Counted from the first letter of the stretch, positions 54,261-64,000 are shown. The stretch is DNA of 64,000 bases from Sphingomonas psychrotolerans (GCF_002796605.1 NZ_CP024923.1:3107501-3171500), one strand, 5' to 3'. Made by a program: numbers and translations. The notes: generated by a model not told the origin, from the sequence alone.

Positions 54261-54811
54261 CCAGATATGGTACTTCCCACGCGATGCCGAACTGGCTGAG
54301 CAACGATGTCGAGACAGGCGGCCAAGCTGCGTTGAGAATCATCGCTCGCCCCGAGGACAATTCGAGGCACCTCCTCCATTGGGATTTTGTCGCATGCGAG
54401 AAGGTACCAGCCTGCGATGTCTATCGGGCAAGCTGACGCCTCAGGCCTGATCCACACGCATTCGTCTTGCAGGCCTCAAAGCCCGTGTATGGCCAGTCGT
54501 GCTCAAAGATGCCGGTATAAAGATTCCAGTATTCACCTCCGGGTACGCAGTGAACGAGTATTTAACCCAAAGCGAAAATAAATTACCCCCCGTCATTGTA
54601 CTGTCGAAAAAAGTGGGAATAATCCCGTGCGACGGTTGTTTGCGTTTGGAGTAAGCGTGAGGCCTGAATCACTGCCTTGTTCGAGCGATTCAGGCCATCG
54701 TGCCTCAGAAACATGCTGCCCGGCGGTTTTGTTTGTGCCAGGCGTGTCACGATCTTCTATGGCCTCGGTTGAAGAGGGCGATCAGACCACGCTGCTGTGG
54801 AAGACCTCTCG
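54261..54811. other. AT-richer gap with one inverted repeat
   Basis: About 550 bp before the lipoprotein gene. Composition is lower in GC than the surroundings. I find no credible gene. It contains the 10-bp inverted repeat at 54661-54696. Confidence 0.5.
54661..54696. repeat. 10-bp perfect inverted repeat
   Basis: GGCCTGAATC (54661-54670) and GATTCAGGCC (54687-54696) with a 16-nt spacer. May be an IS end pair, a terminator or an operator; the sequence does not decide. Confidence 0.45.
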
Positions 54812-55489
54812 ATGCAGCTGAAGCCTTTTATGGTCCTGCTGGCACTCGCTCCTGCGAGCTGCGGCGCTGACACCGTGCCAAACGATCCGGCGCTGCGCGA
54901 AGCACGACATGCGGTCCGCAATGCAGATTCGGGGGCAGAGCAATCCGGCGAGCAAAGCGAGCGCAGGACCGTGCGGGACAGAAGCGACGATGGAGGACGC
55001 GTCCGGCTGGAGCGCGCAGAGAGACTACAATTTTCTTCCGCGACTCGAATCAGCGTGGCGACGGACTTTTCGGTCGACATGGTTGCGCCGCTGCACCTGG
55101 CGGAGGGCAGTGAGCGGGCCTATGCGAATCGCGTCTCCGATGCCTGCGTGGCTATGCTTCGCGCCACTGGCAAACCGTCGTCGATCGTCGCCTCGCCGGG
55201 ACAGATTGCGGACGATGGCAACAACGTGGTGATCCGCCTGACTATCACGCCGAACGGCAAAGGAACACCGTACCGCGTCAGCCTGACGGCATCGCAGTCC
55301 GGCGCCCGCTGGTCTGCCAGCATCGAACGTGCCAGCTATCGCCATGTAGCCGGCAATATCCCGATCCGGCCCGACGGCACCACTCCCGACAACCGGCAAT
55401 ATTGGGATGCGGCGCGCGACACCGACACGCTGGCAAAGCGCCTGTGCAACCATCTTCTGACCCGAGGTGCAAATGCCGACGCCGGATGA
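54812..55489 (+). CDS. Small lipoprotein of unknown function
   Basis: 225 residues. A short hydrophobic leader ends in the lipobox-like APASC (Cys17). A charged low-complexity stretch (EQSGEQSERRTVRDRSDDGGR) leads to a C-terminal alpha/beta part (VVIRLTITPNG, YRVSLTASQSGARWSA) that I do not recognise. Start at ATG 54812 (GGAAG upstream) rather than the GTG at 54797. Located before the RTX locus; no further link is shown. Confidence 0.65.
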   Translation: MQLKPFMVLLALAPASCGADTVPNDPALREARHAVRNADSGAEQSGEQSERRTVRDRSDDGGRVRLERAERLQFSSATRISVATDFSVDMVAPLHLAEGSERAYANRVSDACVAMLRATGKPSSIVASPGQIADDGNNVVIRLTITPNGKGTPYRVSLTASQSGARWSASIERASYRHVAGNIPIRPDGTTPDNRQYWDAARDTDTLAKRLCNHLLTRGANADAG

Positions 55490-55727
55490 CATCAATCCGG
55501 CGACCGCGTTCGCCAGCTATTCCGCCTTCGGCAACAACATAGCTACACCTTCTACAAGGCTCTTCCGCCGGCCTGCACATGCGTCGTTCAACGGCCTGCA
55601 CAGCTCGGGGAGTGCTCCCCGGTGAGCGGCCTCCCAGTCATAGTTTGCAGAATAGCTGAGCGAGGCGTGGAAACCAAACTGAACTTGGCCCGACAGGGAA
55701 AGCGACCGAGAAAACAGGGAGGAACTA

Positions 55728-56189
55728 TTGACGGATGATATCTGTCTGACGCGGGGAGGCGCTGCTCCTTGCGCTATCGAGCGACACTGCGCCGGTCCGG
55801 CGTCTCGGATCGGCTTGCGCGCGGGGCTACGTACGACTTGCCTAGTTTGGACGATCTCTCTGGCGCTCTGTTCGTGTGGACCAGGTCACGCCGTCTCGGC
55901 ATCTCCCTGCTCGCTTGATGTCGACGCTTTGAATCTAGACGACATCTCCGGTTTCAAGAAGTCAATCCTAGCCGCCATCCCGGTTGGCGCCAACATGACG
56001 TGCGTGCGTAAAGTCTTGCCCTCGAAAAGATTTAAGCTTTACTATTCGCAGAATCAAAACGGAATTGTTACGGAGGTATATCGCGAACGTGGCGCAAGGC
56101 CGAGCAATTCCGCGATGCTTAACTACGATACTCGGCAAATTACTATCGAGTTAACTTCCGGCATTGTCACCAAAAGGACTGCTATCTGA
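55728..56189 (+). CDS. Small exported protein coupled to the RTX gene
   Basis: 153 residues. A TTG start is supported by GGAGGA at 55718-55723. Residues ~35-50 form a hydrophobic segment ending in CSCG (signal or lipobox-like). The mature part (KKSILAAIPVGANMTCVRKVL, ITIELTSGIVTK) is not of a family I recognise. Its TGA overlaps the RTX ATG by 1 base (TGATG), so they are co-translated; it may be an immunity, chaperone or export helper (inference). Confidence 0.6.
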   Translation: MTDDICLTRGGAAPCAIERHCAGPASRIGLRAGLRTTCLVWTISLALCSCGPGHAVSASPCSLDVDALNLDDISGFKKSILAAIPVGANMTCVRKVLPSKRFKLYYSQNQNGIVTEVYRERGARPSNSAMLNYDTRQITIELTSGIVTKRTAI

Positions 56190-59100
56190 TGCCCGAGATT
56201 CGTATTGAAGGTAAGCGGATCGCCGAAGCAAGCGGCGATCTCTTCGGGCATGCTTATCTCGTGTATGTCGAGGATGACGGCACGGAACGTGCAATCAGGG
56301 CCGGCCCGGACCAAGACACGAGCACCTGGGTCAATGGGATATTCGGCAACATCACCGGCTCGGTCGATGTTCCCTTGAGTGAAACGTTAGATGCCAGGCC
56401 CATTCAAGATCGTGCCCTGTATGGGAGCACCGTCATAGACTTGCATGGCCGCGATCCGGCGGAAGTTTGGGCACAGATGGTACAACATGCGCGCCAGATC
56501 CATGACGCGCACTTCCCATACGATCTCGTCACGTTTGCTGGCACTGGTCATGACTCTAACAGTAATTCCTTCGTTGCTTCTGTACTATACAATGTCGGAA
56601 TTGACTTCGATAGTTTTTCGCCCGTGCTTCCGCAATATGCCTACCCCGGTAACAGTAATTTACTAAAGGCTAACTACACCGTCAACATCACCAATACCAT
56701 ACAAGGGGCAATTGGGCGCGGCAACGGTTTCGATGGTCACGACATTATTGTCGGCAGCGAGACCAATGACGTGATAGTTGGAGGGCGCGGAAACGATGTC
56801 CTAGTCGGCTCGAAAGGCGACGATATCATTGTCGGGGGCGGCTTCGCGAGTGTCGCACACCCGGACAACAATCTCAATGTAAACAACTCTCCGCTCAAAG
56901 ACTATGACGTCGTTCACTATCAGATCGCAAACATTGCCGGCGTTCAGATTGCTCCGGACCGTGGTGTATCACTCGAAATTGGCGAGTTCGATAATGCCTT
57001 CACCAACCTGGAGGGCGACACGCGAACCCAGGTTGTCGTCGTAGATGACGGATTTGGCGGGCGCGACCGGATCGTCGGCGTCGAGATGATTCATCTGACT
57101 GACAAGTCGGACAAGCTCAAGATTACCGATTTGGGAGACTTTGGGTCCGGGAACGGGTCGCCTCTCCGGAATCTGACGATCGATTTCGGCTCTGCGGGCG
57201 AACCATCCTACGGAGATGACACGATAGACCTTTCGCAAGCGGGGAAGACGATCACCGGCCTCTTCGGGGGCACTATCAAATATGGCGTTCGCGTGGACCT
57301 GCGGAACACGGACAGCCAGACAATCCAGTATCTGAGCAACAGCGCCTTGACGACGGCGACCGGATTCTTCGGTGGCCTGTTTGGCCGATCCGAAGTCATG
57401 CTCACCGCCGCAAACGCGAATAGCGTAACGGGTACGCAATTTGATGACGTGCTGATTGCGAACGGGGGCGGTCGCGATGCGGGTGAGGGCTATTCCGCCC
57501 TCTATGGCGGCGGCGGCAACGACTTGCTGGTCGGGGGCGGCTGGGAGTCGCACCTCTATGGCGGCGCGGGCGAGGACCGATTTGAGTTACGCGCCAGCAC
57601 CCATGTCGAGGACGGCGAAACGCACGACACTGCGAGCTATGGCGGCATCCCGCTGTACGGTGGCGTCAAGCAATGGTGGATGGAGGGCCATACCGCTTAC
57701 TGGTCGCCTTTCTCCTCGTTGCTGACGGCTTTCCCGGTGATCGGCAACTCGGTGCTGATGACCGCCGCCTTCTTCATCGACGTCGCAACGATGAAGTTCG
57801 CCCGCTACCAGCTCGACTCCGAAGGCAATCTGCTCGTCGACCTCTGGGGCCAGACCGCGCCCGGCGTGATCCACGACTATCATGTCGACCTCGACAGCGG
57901 GGTCGGCACAGCCGGAATCACGGTGTTCGAGGCAGGGGTCGGAGACGGCTCGGGCGCGTCGCTGGGACGCATCGGCAAGTTCGTCAATCTGGCGCTCAAG
58001 GCTGGCTTCGGGATCGGGCTGAACGGGTTCGATCCGCTGGTGCTCGACCTCGACGGTGACGGCTTCGAGCTCACGACAGAGGGGAACAGCAAGGCCTTTT
58101 TCGAATTCGACGCCGACGGGTTTGGCGAACGGACGGGCTGGGTCCGCGGCGAGGACGGGCTGCTCGCGCTGGATCGCAACGGCAATGGCACGATCGACAA
58201 CGTCACCGAATTGTTTGGCAACCGGACGATGTCGGGCTTCGCCGCGCTCGCGCTTTTCGACGCCAATGCCGACGGCCGGATCGACTCCGCCGACGCAGTC
58301 TTTAGCAGCCTGCGCGTGTGGCAGGACCTGGACCAGGACGGTGTCTCGGATGCCGGCGAGCTCAAGTCGCTCGCGGAGCTCGGCATCATCTCGATCTCGC
58401 TTGCCAGCACCGCGCCGGCCGAACCGACGGCGATCGGCGGCAATGCGATTGCCGCCACCGGCAGCTATACGCGCGCTGACGGCAGCACGCGCGGCATCGC
58501 CGACGTCGCGCTGCAGATCAACGAGACCGCGACGCGGTGGCTCGGCGACAGCCACGTTAGCGCGGCGGCGGAAGTGCTTCCGCAGCTCAAGGGCTTTGGC
58601 GGGCTCAAGGACCTCCGCGTGGCAATGACCGGACATGCCGGGCTCGAGGCCCGCGTCGCCGACTTCGTCGCGCTCGCCACCAACGATCTCCACGTCTTGA
58701 AGGCAGGCGCCGAGGCCATCCTGTACGACTGGGCTGGCGTCGACGGCGTCGCCGCGGATGCCATCGGCACCAACGGCTTCGATGCGCGCAAGCTCGCCTT
58801 TCTCGAGCAGTATAGCGGCTACACGCTAATGCCGCGCGACGCCGGTGGTGTGGTGCAGACCGGCAATCTGGCCGAGATAGAAGCGCTTTGGACCGACCAG
58901 GTGACGCGGCTCACCTTGCGCCTGATCGTGCAGGGCCCGATGGCCGACGCCTTTGACGGGATCAGCTACCGTGCTGATCTCGACCTGCTGGTCGCCGACA
59001 CGCCGACCGCTTTGGCTGACCTCTATTCAGGGCTGCTGGCGGACCTGCCGGCCGACCCCGCACAGGCGCTTGCCGAGTGGCAGGGCTGGGCGCCTTTGCT

Positions 59101-62100
59101 CGGTGCGATGGCGGACGGCATGCGGCGCACCGATGCGAATTTGGTACGCGCGGACTTCATTACGGCGCAGCTGCTGCGCGCGATCGACGAGGCGGCACCA
59201 ACGCTCGACTTTGCCGCGCTAGCGGGTGCACTGGGCCTCGACAATCTCAGGGTCGGGACCGATGCGAACGACACGCTGTCGCGCGGCACCGCCTCTGATA
59301 CCGCGATCTACGTCGGCAACGGCGGCGACGACACGCTGATCGGCGGTGGCGGCCAGGACGTCTATATCTTCGGCGCCCAGATCGGCCACACCGTCATTCA
59401 GGATATCGAGGCGCAGCCGGCCGGAGACCGGATCCGCTTCGCCTTCCTCAACCCAGACGACGTCAAGCTCACGCGCGACGGCAACGACCTGCTGATCACC
59501 GTTACGGCCACCGGCGAGACGGTACGCGTGACCGGCCAGTTCGCCCCGGTCGTGCCGCTGTCTTCGGACGTACTGCTCAGCACCAACAAGGGTGTCGAGG
59601 AAATCCAGTTTGCTGACGGAACCGTGTTCGAGACGCCGGAGATCATGAGCGCGGTTGGAACCGGCACCGACGGCGACGATCAGATGATCGGGACGATGCA
59701 TTCGGACGTGCTGCTGGGTGGGCTCGGCGACGATCGCCTCGAGGGTGGCGACGACGCCGATCTCTACGTGATCAACGGCGGCGAAGGCCACGACGTCATC
59801 CACGACGTGCAGTCGACGGTGCTGCTCCGAGCCGCAGACGTGGTGGTGTTCGGCGACGGCATCGCACCTGACGGACTCGTCTTCGCGCGCGCGGGCTCGG
59901 GCGGCGACGATTTGCTGGTGACGATTGGCACCGGCGGCCAGTCGCTGCTCGTGGAGGGCCAGTTCGGCTATTCGTCGCTCGGCTACAACGACAGACTGGC
60001 GCTCAACAGCCGTATCGAGGTGTTTACCTTCCGCGATTTGGGCGACGCCTGGTCGAACAAAGACATTCAACAGCTGCTGATCAGCCAGGCGACGACCGCA
60101 GGCAATGACGAGACCCGCGGGTTCGGCGACGACGATATCTTTGGGGCAAGCACGGGCAATGACGTGCTGATCGGGATGGACGGCGCCGATACGTATGGCT
60201 GGGGAGCAGGTGCTGGCAACGACATTATTCGCGAGCACGCGCGCTATATCGACATCAGTGTCGGGCTGGGCGGCATCAGCCTCACCGTTCGCGCCGATGT
60301 CGTGCGATTCGACCCGTCGATCGATCCGAGCACGCTGGTGTTCGCGCGCAATTACGACACCGATGATCTAGTGATCACCAATGTCACAACGGGCGAGACG
60401 CTGACCGTCGACGGCCAGTTCAACAGTTTCCAGACCGGCGTGCTCGGCGCCCAATGGTTCGACCGGGTCGAGTGGTTCGCCTTTTCCGACAATTCGGCCT
60501 ATTCCTGGCAGGATATCGAGGCGATCGTGACCACCGGGTCGGCGGCGAACGACCGGCTCCGCGGCGACATCCTCGCGGATACCATGGTCGGCGGCAAAGG
60601 CGACGACCTGCTTTCGGGCGGCGGCGGTGGCGACAGCTATGTCTTCAAGGCCGGCGACGGCCACGACACGGTGTTCGACGACAACCAGACGCTGATCGGG
60701 GACGGCTTCCTGACCGTGGATCAGACGATCGACAACATTCAGTTCGGGCCGGCCATCGACGCGGACGACATCGTGTTCACCCGCGCCGGGTCGGCGATCA
60801 CACTGACGGTCGGCACTACCGGCGATGCAGTAACGCTCCAAGGCCAGGACGATTATATCCAGACCGGGGTGTTCGGCGCGATCCCGACCAGCCGCATCGA
60901 GGAAGTCCGCTTCGGCGACGGCACGATCTGGAATTGGCAGGAGCTCAACCGCCGGATGATCGCTGCACAGACGACCACTGGCAACGACGTGACCGAAGGG
61001 TTCACGCTTTCCGACCGGTTCGAGGCAAGCGCCGGCGACGATATCCTGCGCGGCGGCGAAAGCGGCGACACCTATGTGTTCGGCATCGGATCGGGGCATG
61101 ACCGCATCGAGGAGAGCGTCAGCAACGTGCTGTACGGCGACGAGGACATCGTCGCATTCGCGCCGACGGTGCTGCCGGCGGACGTGCTGCTGTCGCGCGA
61201 TGGCAACGATCTGATCCTGACGCTCGCGGGTTCGGGCGACACGCTGACCGTTGCTGGCCAATTCGCCTATTCGGCCTGGTTCACCTGGCACGATGTGGAG
61301 CTGTTCCGCTTCGCCAACGGAGTCGAATGGACGGCGACCGACGTTCAGGTCCGCCTACTCACGCCGACCTCTGGAAACGATCATCTCATCGGGTTCGACA
61401 GCGCGGACATTCTGGACGGCGGCGCAGGCGACGACGTGCTCGAAGGAAGCAATGGCGGCGACGCCTATCTTTTCGGGCGCGGCTCGGGGCACGACACGAT
61501 CATCGAGACCGTCACCAACACCAATCTGGGCGACGGCGACAGCCTGGTCTTCGGAGTGGGAGTACTTCCCCAAGACGTCGCCTATGCGCGCGACGGCGAC
61601 GACCTGATCGTCACGATCGTTGATACAGGCGATTCAGTGCGGATCGCAGGCCAGTTCAGTTTCGGCAACTGGTTCGCGTGGAACGACATCGAGAGCTTCG
61701 TGTTTGACAACGGCACCACCGTATCGGACCTCCAGATCGCTGCGCGGCTGCTCGGCGGCACGCCCGGCGACGATCACCTGATCGGCACCTTCCGCTCCGA
61801 CACCCTGGACGGCGGCGCCGGCGACGACATTCTCGAAGGGGGTGACGGCGCTGACATCTATGTCTTCGGCCGCGGCTATGGCCAGGACGAGATCCGCGAG
61901 TCGCTCACTACCGCCAATCTTTCCGAGGACGACGAACTGCGCTTCGGCGCGGGGATAACGCTGGAGGACCTCGGCTTCGTCCGGTCGGGCAACGATCTGC
62001 TGATCACGATCCTCGACACCGGCGACACGCTCCAGATCACTGGCCAGTTCAACTATGGCAGCTGGTTCACCTGGCAGGATGTCGACCGCTTCCGGTTCGC

Positions 62101-64000
62101 CGACGGAACGACGCTCATCCGCCAGGAAATCCAGCAGGTCGTTCTCGAGGCGCAGAAGACTGCGGGCGACGACCATCTGTTCGGGTTCATGACCGGCGAC
62201 ACGCTCGATGGCGGCGCCGGCAACGACATTCTCGAAGGCGGCGATGGCGGTGACACCTATTTGTTCGGCCGCGGCTATGGCCATGACGAGGTCCGCGAGA
62301 CGCTGACCGACGGCAATCTCGGCGAGGAGGATACGGTCCGCTTCGGCGCCGATATCGCCTGGAGCGACCTCGTCTTCGCCCGCAACGGCGACGCGCTGAC
62401 GATCACCATCGCCGGGACCGCCGACAGCCTGACAATCGGCGGCGAATGGTCGACAATCACCGACACGAGCACGACCACCTGGTGGGACGTGGAGAATTTC
62501 GCCCTCGCCGACGGTACGATCAAGACCAAGGATGATGTCCAGCTCGAATTGCTCCGCGCGACCGGTGGCGACGATCATCTCGTCGGCTTCTATACCAACG
62601 ACTTTCTCGACGGCGGGCTCGGGGACGACCTGCTGGAGGGCGGCCGCGGCGCGGACACCTATATCCATGACATCGGCGACGGTGACGATGTCATCTCTGA
62701 CTATGTCAATTATTGGGGAAGCGGCGGCGACCGGCTGATCTTCGGTGCGGGGATCGGCCCCGCCGACGTCTCGGTCCAGCGCTCGACCATAAATGCCGAC
62801 GACATGGTCCTGGTCGTCCAGAACGGCGCGAGCAGCGTCACGCTCACCCACCAGATCAGCGGCGGCCGCGAATGGACGCTCGATTTCGTCGAGTTCGCTG
62901 ACGGCACGGTGTGGACCGCCGATACGCTCGCCAATCTGATGACCAGCGGGGCCAGCACGCCGGGCGACGACGTCGTCGATGGCACTTCGCTCGCCGATCA
63001 ATTGTCGGGCGGCGGCGGCAACGATTTGCTGCGCGGCAATGGCGGTAACGACACGATAGACGGCGGCGCGGGCAACGACCGGCTCGAAGGCGGCGACGGC
63101 GACGACATTTATACCTACGCGGTGGGCGGCGGCGGCGACACGATCAGCGAATACACCTATTATTGGGGCAGCTATAACGTCCTGACTCTCGGCGCCGGTC
63201 TCGACGGGTCGCAGATCAGTTGGTCGCGATCGGCTGTGGACGGCAACGACATCGTAGTGTCCTTCGCCGGTGGCGGCTCGATCACGCTCGACAACCAGCT
63301 GTACGGCGGGCGCGAGTGGGGTATCGACCTGATCCGCTTCGCTGACGGCGTCGAATGGGACGCGAGCCAGATCAATGCCCGCTTCTTCGCCTCGCTCACC
63401 ACTGCGGGCGACGACGTGCTGGAGGGGAGCGGACGCGATGATCCGCTGGCGGGCGGCGCGGGCAACGACGTGCTGCGCGGCAATGGCGGCAACGACACGC
63501 TCGACGGGGGCGGCGGCGACGACCGACTCGAGGGCGGCGACGGTGACGACAGTTACTTCTACGCCGCCGACAGCAGCGACGATATCATCAGCGAATACGC
63601 TTACTATTGGGGCAGCTGGAATACACTCCAGCTCGGCGCCGGGATCGCCCAAACCGACGTCTCCTTCAGCAGGTCGAGCGTCGACGGAAACGACGTGGTC
63701 CTCAGCTTTGCCGGCGGCGGCTCGATCACGCTCGACAACCAGCTTTATGGTGGCCGGGAATGGGGCATTGATGTGCTCCGCTTCGCTGACGGCACCGAAT
63801 GGGACACCGCCGCGATCGATGCCAGGTTCTTCGCGAGCCAGACCAGCGCCGGCGACGACGTGATCGACGGCAGCGGCCGGGACGACAATCTGTTCGGCGC
63901 GGCCGGCAACGATACTCTGCGCGGCTCCGGCGGAAACGACCGGCTCGACGGCGGCATCGGCGACGACTGGCTCGAAGGCGGCGATGGCGACGATGCCTAT
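56189..64000 (+). CDS. Giant RTX calcium-binding protein (5' part, runs off the window)
   Basis: 2604 codons without a stop; the C-terminus and any type I secretion genes lie beyond. Residues ~1-165 are a head with FGHAYLVYVEDDG and GHDSNSNSFVASVL, reminiscent of a permuted NlpC/P60-type fold but with Ser/Asn where the Cys would be; this is tentative. Residues ~174-215 carry the first RTX nonapeptides (GGRGNDVLVG). Residues ~610-720 are a DxDxDG-rich block (LDLDGDGFELT, LDRNGNGTIDN, DANADGRID), common in FrpC-like RTX proteins. From ~1150 onward come repeated ~130-residue RTX modules. Probably secreted by a type I system and folded by Ca2+ outside the cell. The first ~1.2 kb is AT-richer than the rest. 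Confidence 0.88.
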   Translation, partial: MPEIRIEGKRIAEASGDLFGHAYLVYVEDDGTERAIRAGPDQDTSTWVNGIFGNITGSVDVPLSETLDARPIQDRALYGSTVIDLHGRDPAEVWAQMVQHARQIHDAHFPYDLVTFAGTGHDSNSNSFVASVLYNVGIDFDSFSPVLPQYAYPGNSNLLKANYTVNITNTIQGAIGRGNGFDGHDIIVGSETNDVIVGGRGNDVLVGSKGDDIIVGGGFASVAHPDNNLNVNNSPLKDYDVVHYQIANIAGVQIAPDRGVSLEIGEFDNAFTNLEGDTRTQVVVVDDGFGGRDRIVGVEMIHLTDKSDKLKITDLGDFGSGNGSPLRNLTIDFGSAGEPSYGDDTIDLSQAGKTITGLFGGTIKYGVRVDLRNTDSQTIQYLSNSALTTATGFFGGLFGRSEVMLTAANANSVTGTQFDDVLIANGGGRDAGEGYSALYGGGGNDLLVGGGWESHLYGGAGEDRFELRASTHVEDGETHDTASYGGIPLYGGVKQWWMEGHTAYWSPFSSLLTAFPVIGNSVLMTAAFFIDVATMKFARYQLDSEGNLLVDLWGQTAPGVIHDYHVDLDSGVGTAGITVFEAGVGDGSGASLGRIGKFVNLALKAGFGIGLNGFDPLVLDLDGDGFELTTEGNSKAFFEFDADGFGERTGWVRGEDGLLALDRNGNGTIDNVTELFGNRTMSGFAALALFDANADGRIDSADAVFSSLRVWQDLDQDGVSDAGELKSLAELGIISISLASTAPAEPTAIGGNAIAATGSYTRADGSTRGIADVALQINETATRWLGDSHVSAAAEVLPQLKGFGGLKDLRVAMTGHAGLEARVADFVALATNDLHVLKAGAEAILYDWAGVDGVAADAIGTNGFDARKLAFLEQYSGYTLMPRDAGGVVQTGNLAEIEALWTDQVTRLTLRLIVQGPMADAFDGISYRADLDLLVADTPTALADLYSGLLADLPADPAQALAEWQGWAPLLGAMADGMRRTDANLVRADFITAQLLRAIDEAAPTLDFAALAGALGLDNLRVGTDANDTLSRGTASDTAIYVGNGGDDTLIGGGGQDVYIFGAQIGHTVIQDIEAQPAGDRIRFAFLNPDDVKLTRDGNDLLITVTATGETVRVTGQFAPVVPLSSDVLLSTNKGVEEIQFADGTVFETPEIMSAVGTGTDGDDQMIGTMHSDVLLGGLGDDRLEGGDDADLYVINGGEGHDVIHDVQSTVLLRAADVVVFGDGIAPDGLVFARAGSGGDDLLVTIGTGGQSLLVEGQFGYSSLGYNDRLALNSRIEVFTFRDLGDAWSNKDIQQLLISQATTAGNDETRGFGDDDIFGASTGNDVLIGMDGADTYGWGAGAGNDIIREHARYIDISVGLGGISLTVRADVVRFDPSIDPSTLVFARNYDTDDLVITNVTTGETLTVDGQFNSFQTGVLGAQWFDRVEWFAFSDNSAYSWQDIEAIVTTGSAANDRLRGDILADTMVGGKGDDLLSGGGGGDSYVFKAGDGHDTVFDDNQTLIGDGFLTVDQTIDNIQFGPAIDADDIVFTRAGSAITLTVGTTGDAVTLQGQDDYIQTGVFGAIPTSRIEEVRFGDGTIWNWQELNRRMIAAQTTTGNDVTEGFTLSDRFEASAGDDILRGGESGDTYVFGIGSGHDRIEESVSNVLYGDEDIVAFAPTVLPADVLLSRDGNDLILTLAGSGDTLTVAGQFAYSAWFTWHDVELFRFANGVEWTATDVQVRLLTPTSGNDHLIGFDSADILDGGAGDDVLEGSNGGDAYLFGRGSGHDTIIETVTNTNLGDGDSLVFGVGVLPQDVAYARDGDDLIVTIVDTGDSVRIAGQFSFGNWFAWNDIESFVFDNGTTVSDLQIAARLLGGTPGDDHLIGTFRSDTLDGGAGDDILEGGDGADIYVFGRGYGQDEIRESLTTANLSEDDELRFGAGITLEDLGFVRSGNDLLITILDTGDTLQITGQFNYGSWFTWQDVDRFRFADGTTLIRQEIQQVVLEAQKTAGDDHLFGFMTGDTLDGGAGNDILEGGDGGDTYLFGRGYGHDEVRETLTDGNLGEEDTVRFGADIAWSDLVFARNGDALTITIAGTADSLTIGGEWSTITDTSTTTWWDVENFALADGTIKTKDDVQLELLRATGGDDHLVGFYTNDFLDGGLGDDLLEGGRGADTYIHDIGDGDDVISDYVNYWGSGGDRLIFGAGIGPADVSVQRSTINADDMVLVVQNGASSVTLTHQISGGREWTLDFVEFADGTVWTADTLANLMTSGASTPGDDVVDGTSLADQLSGGGGNDLLRGNGGNDTIDGGAGNDRLEGGDGDDIYTYAVGGGGDTISEYTYYWGSYNVLTLGAGLDGSQISWSRSAVDGNDIVVSFAGGGSITLDNQLYGGREWGIDLIRFADGVEWDASQINARFFASLTTAGDDVLEGSGRDDPLAGGAGNDVLRGNGGNDTLDGGGGDDRLEGGDGDDSYFYAADSSDDIISEYAYYWGSWNTLQLGAGIAQTDVSFSRSSVDGNDVVLSFAGGGSITLDNQLYGGREWGIDVLRFADGTEWDTAAIDARFFASQTSAGDDVIDGSGRDDNLFGAAGNDTLRGSGGNDRLDGGIGDDWLEGGDGDDAY
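59650..64000 (+). repeat. Tandem ~130-residue RTX modules
   Basis: At least ten modules plus a partial eleventh, starting near 59670, 60100, 60545, 60980, 61375, 61770, 62165, 62570, 62960, 63410 and 63855. Each has GDDxLxG ... DTLDGGAGDDILEGG, a YxFGxGxGHDxIxE strand, then a beta part (NDLLITI, GQFNYxxWFTW, FRFADGT). Modules 5-7 recur at ~395 bp; the last three carry an extra RTX block and a closely matching YYWGS segment. Confidence 0.85.

Noticed and set aside
54074..54436. 120-codon plus-strand frame
   Set aside because: Opposite to the IS5-like fragment and not protein-like.
59650..64000. CRISPR-like periodicity
   Set aside because: The repeats are in frame, ~395 bp long and encode RTX glycine-rich motifs; no short repeat-spacer structure was seen anywhere in the window.

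Overview
The window reads as chromosomal DNA of a high-GC alphaproteobacterium, most likely a sphingomonad (Sphingomonadales). This rests on gene style: TonB-dependent siderophore receptor with a PepSY trio, a DUF11/SdrB-repeat giant protein paired with an outer-membrane barrel, ArdC/AlpA/HipBA mobile-element debris and a 7TM-LytTR regulator. It is an inference, because no rRNA or other phylogenetic marker lies in the window.

Region 1 (70-21472) is the most unusual part. A class III nucleotide cyclase fused to a STAND-type ATPase converges on a minus-strand set: a Crp-family regulator with an intact cAMP-pocket signature, an unknown protein, and a DyP-peroxidase/cytochrome P450 fusion. Divergent from the Crp gene is a tight nine-gene plus-strand operon. 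It encodes a HAD-hemerythrin-DJ-1 triple fusion, a gluconate-dehydrogenase-subunit-3-like protein, a GMC oxidoreductase, a Dabb protein, a uracil-DNA-glycosylase-like protein, a degenerate GDPD-like protein, a nucleoside-phosphorylase-like protein, a UDG-like/amidohydrolase fusion and a subtilase without an obvious signal peptide. Gaps are 1-14 bp or 4-bp overlaps. The combination of second-messenger signalling, haem/iron/flavin redox enzymes, nucleobase-type enzymes and a protease is not one I recognise as a described system, and it is the best candidate here for something new.

Region 2 (21825-33910, minus) is a surface pair: a 2819-residue DUF11/SdrB-repeat protein with an OmpA-like tail, translationally coupled (ATGA) to a 1209-residue outer-membrane protein. 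Region 3 (34356-39183) is a small regulatory module: a 7TM-LytTR regulator flanked by a beta-lactamase-fold serine hydrolase and an alpha/beta hydrolase. Related 9-bp repeats at exact 20-bp spacing lie in front of both target promoters.

Region 4 (39389-45148) is mixed: small unknown genes, an HNH protein, an SDR/AraC divergent pair, then a scar zone holding the 3' part of a tRNA-Arg(CCG) gene, an IS5-type transposase tail and a broken ssb fragment. Region 5 (45370-49787) is an iron-uptake locus: TonB receptor divergent from a DUF3649-like/PepSY/DUF3325-like operon. Region 6 (49803-54811) is a decayed mobile element: frameshifted MNT-HEPN gene, sigma-region-4-like protein, internally deleted ardC, alpA, and an intact hipBA with four operators.

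Region 7 (54812-64000) has a small lipoprotein, a small exported protein and the start of a giant RTX protein (2604 codons, running off the window) with at least ten ~130-residue modules.
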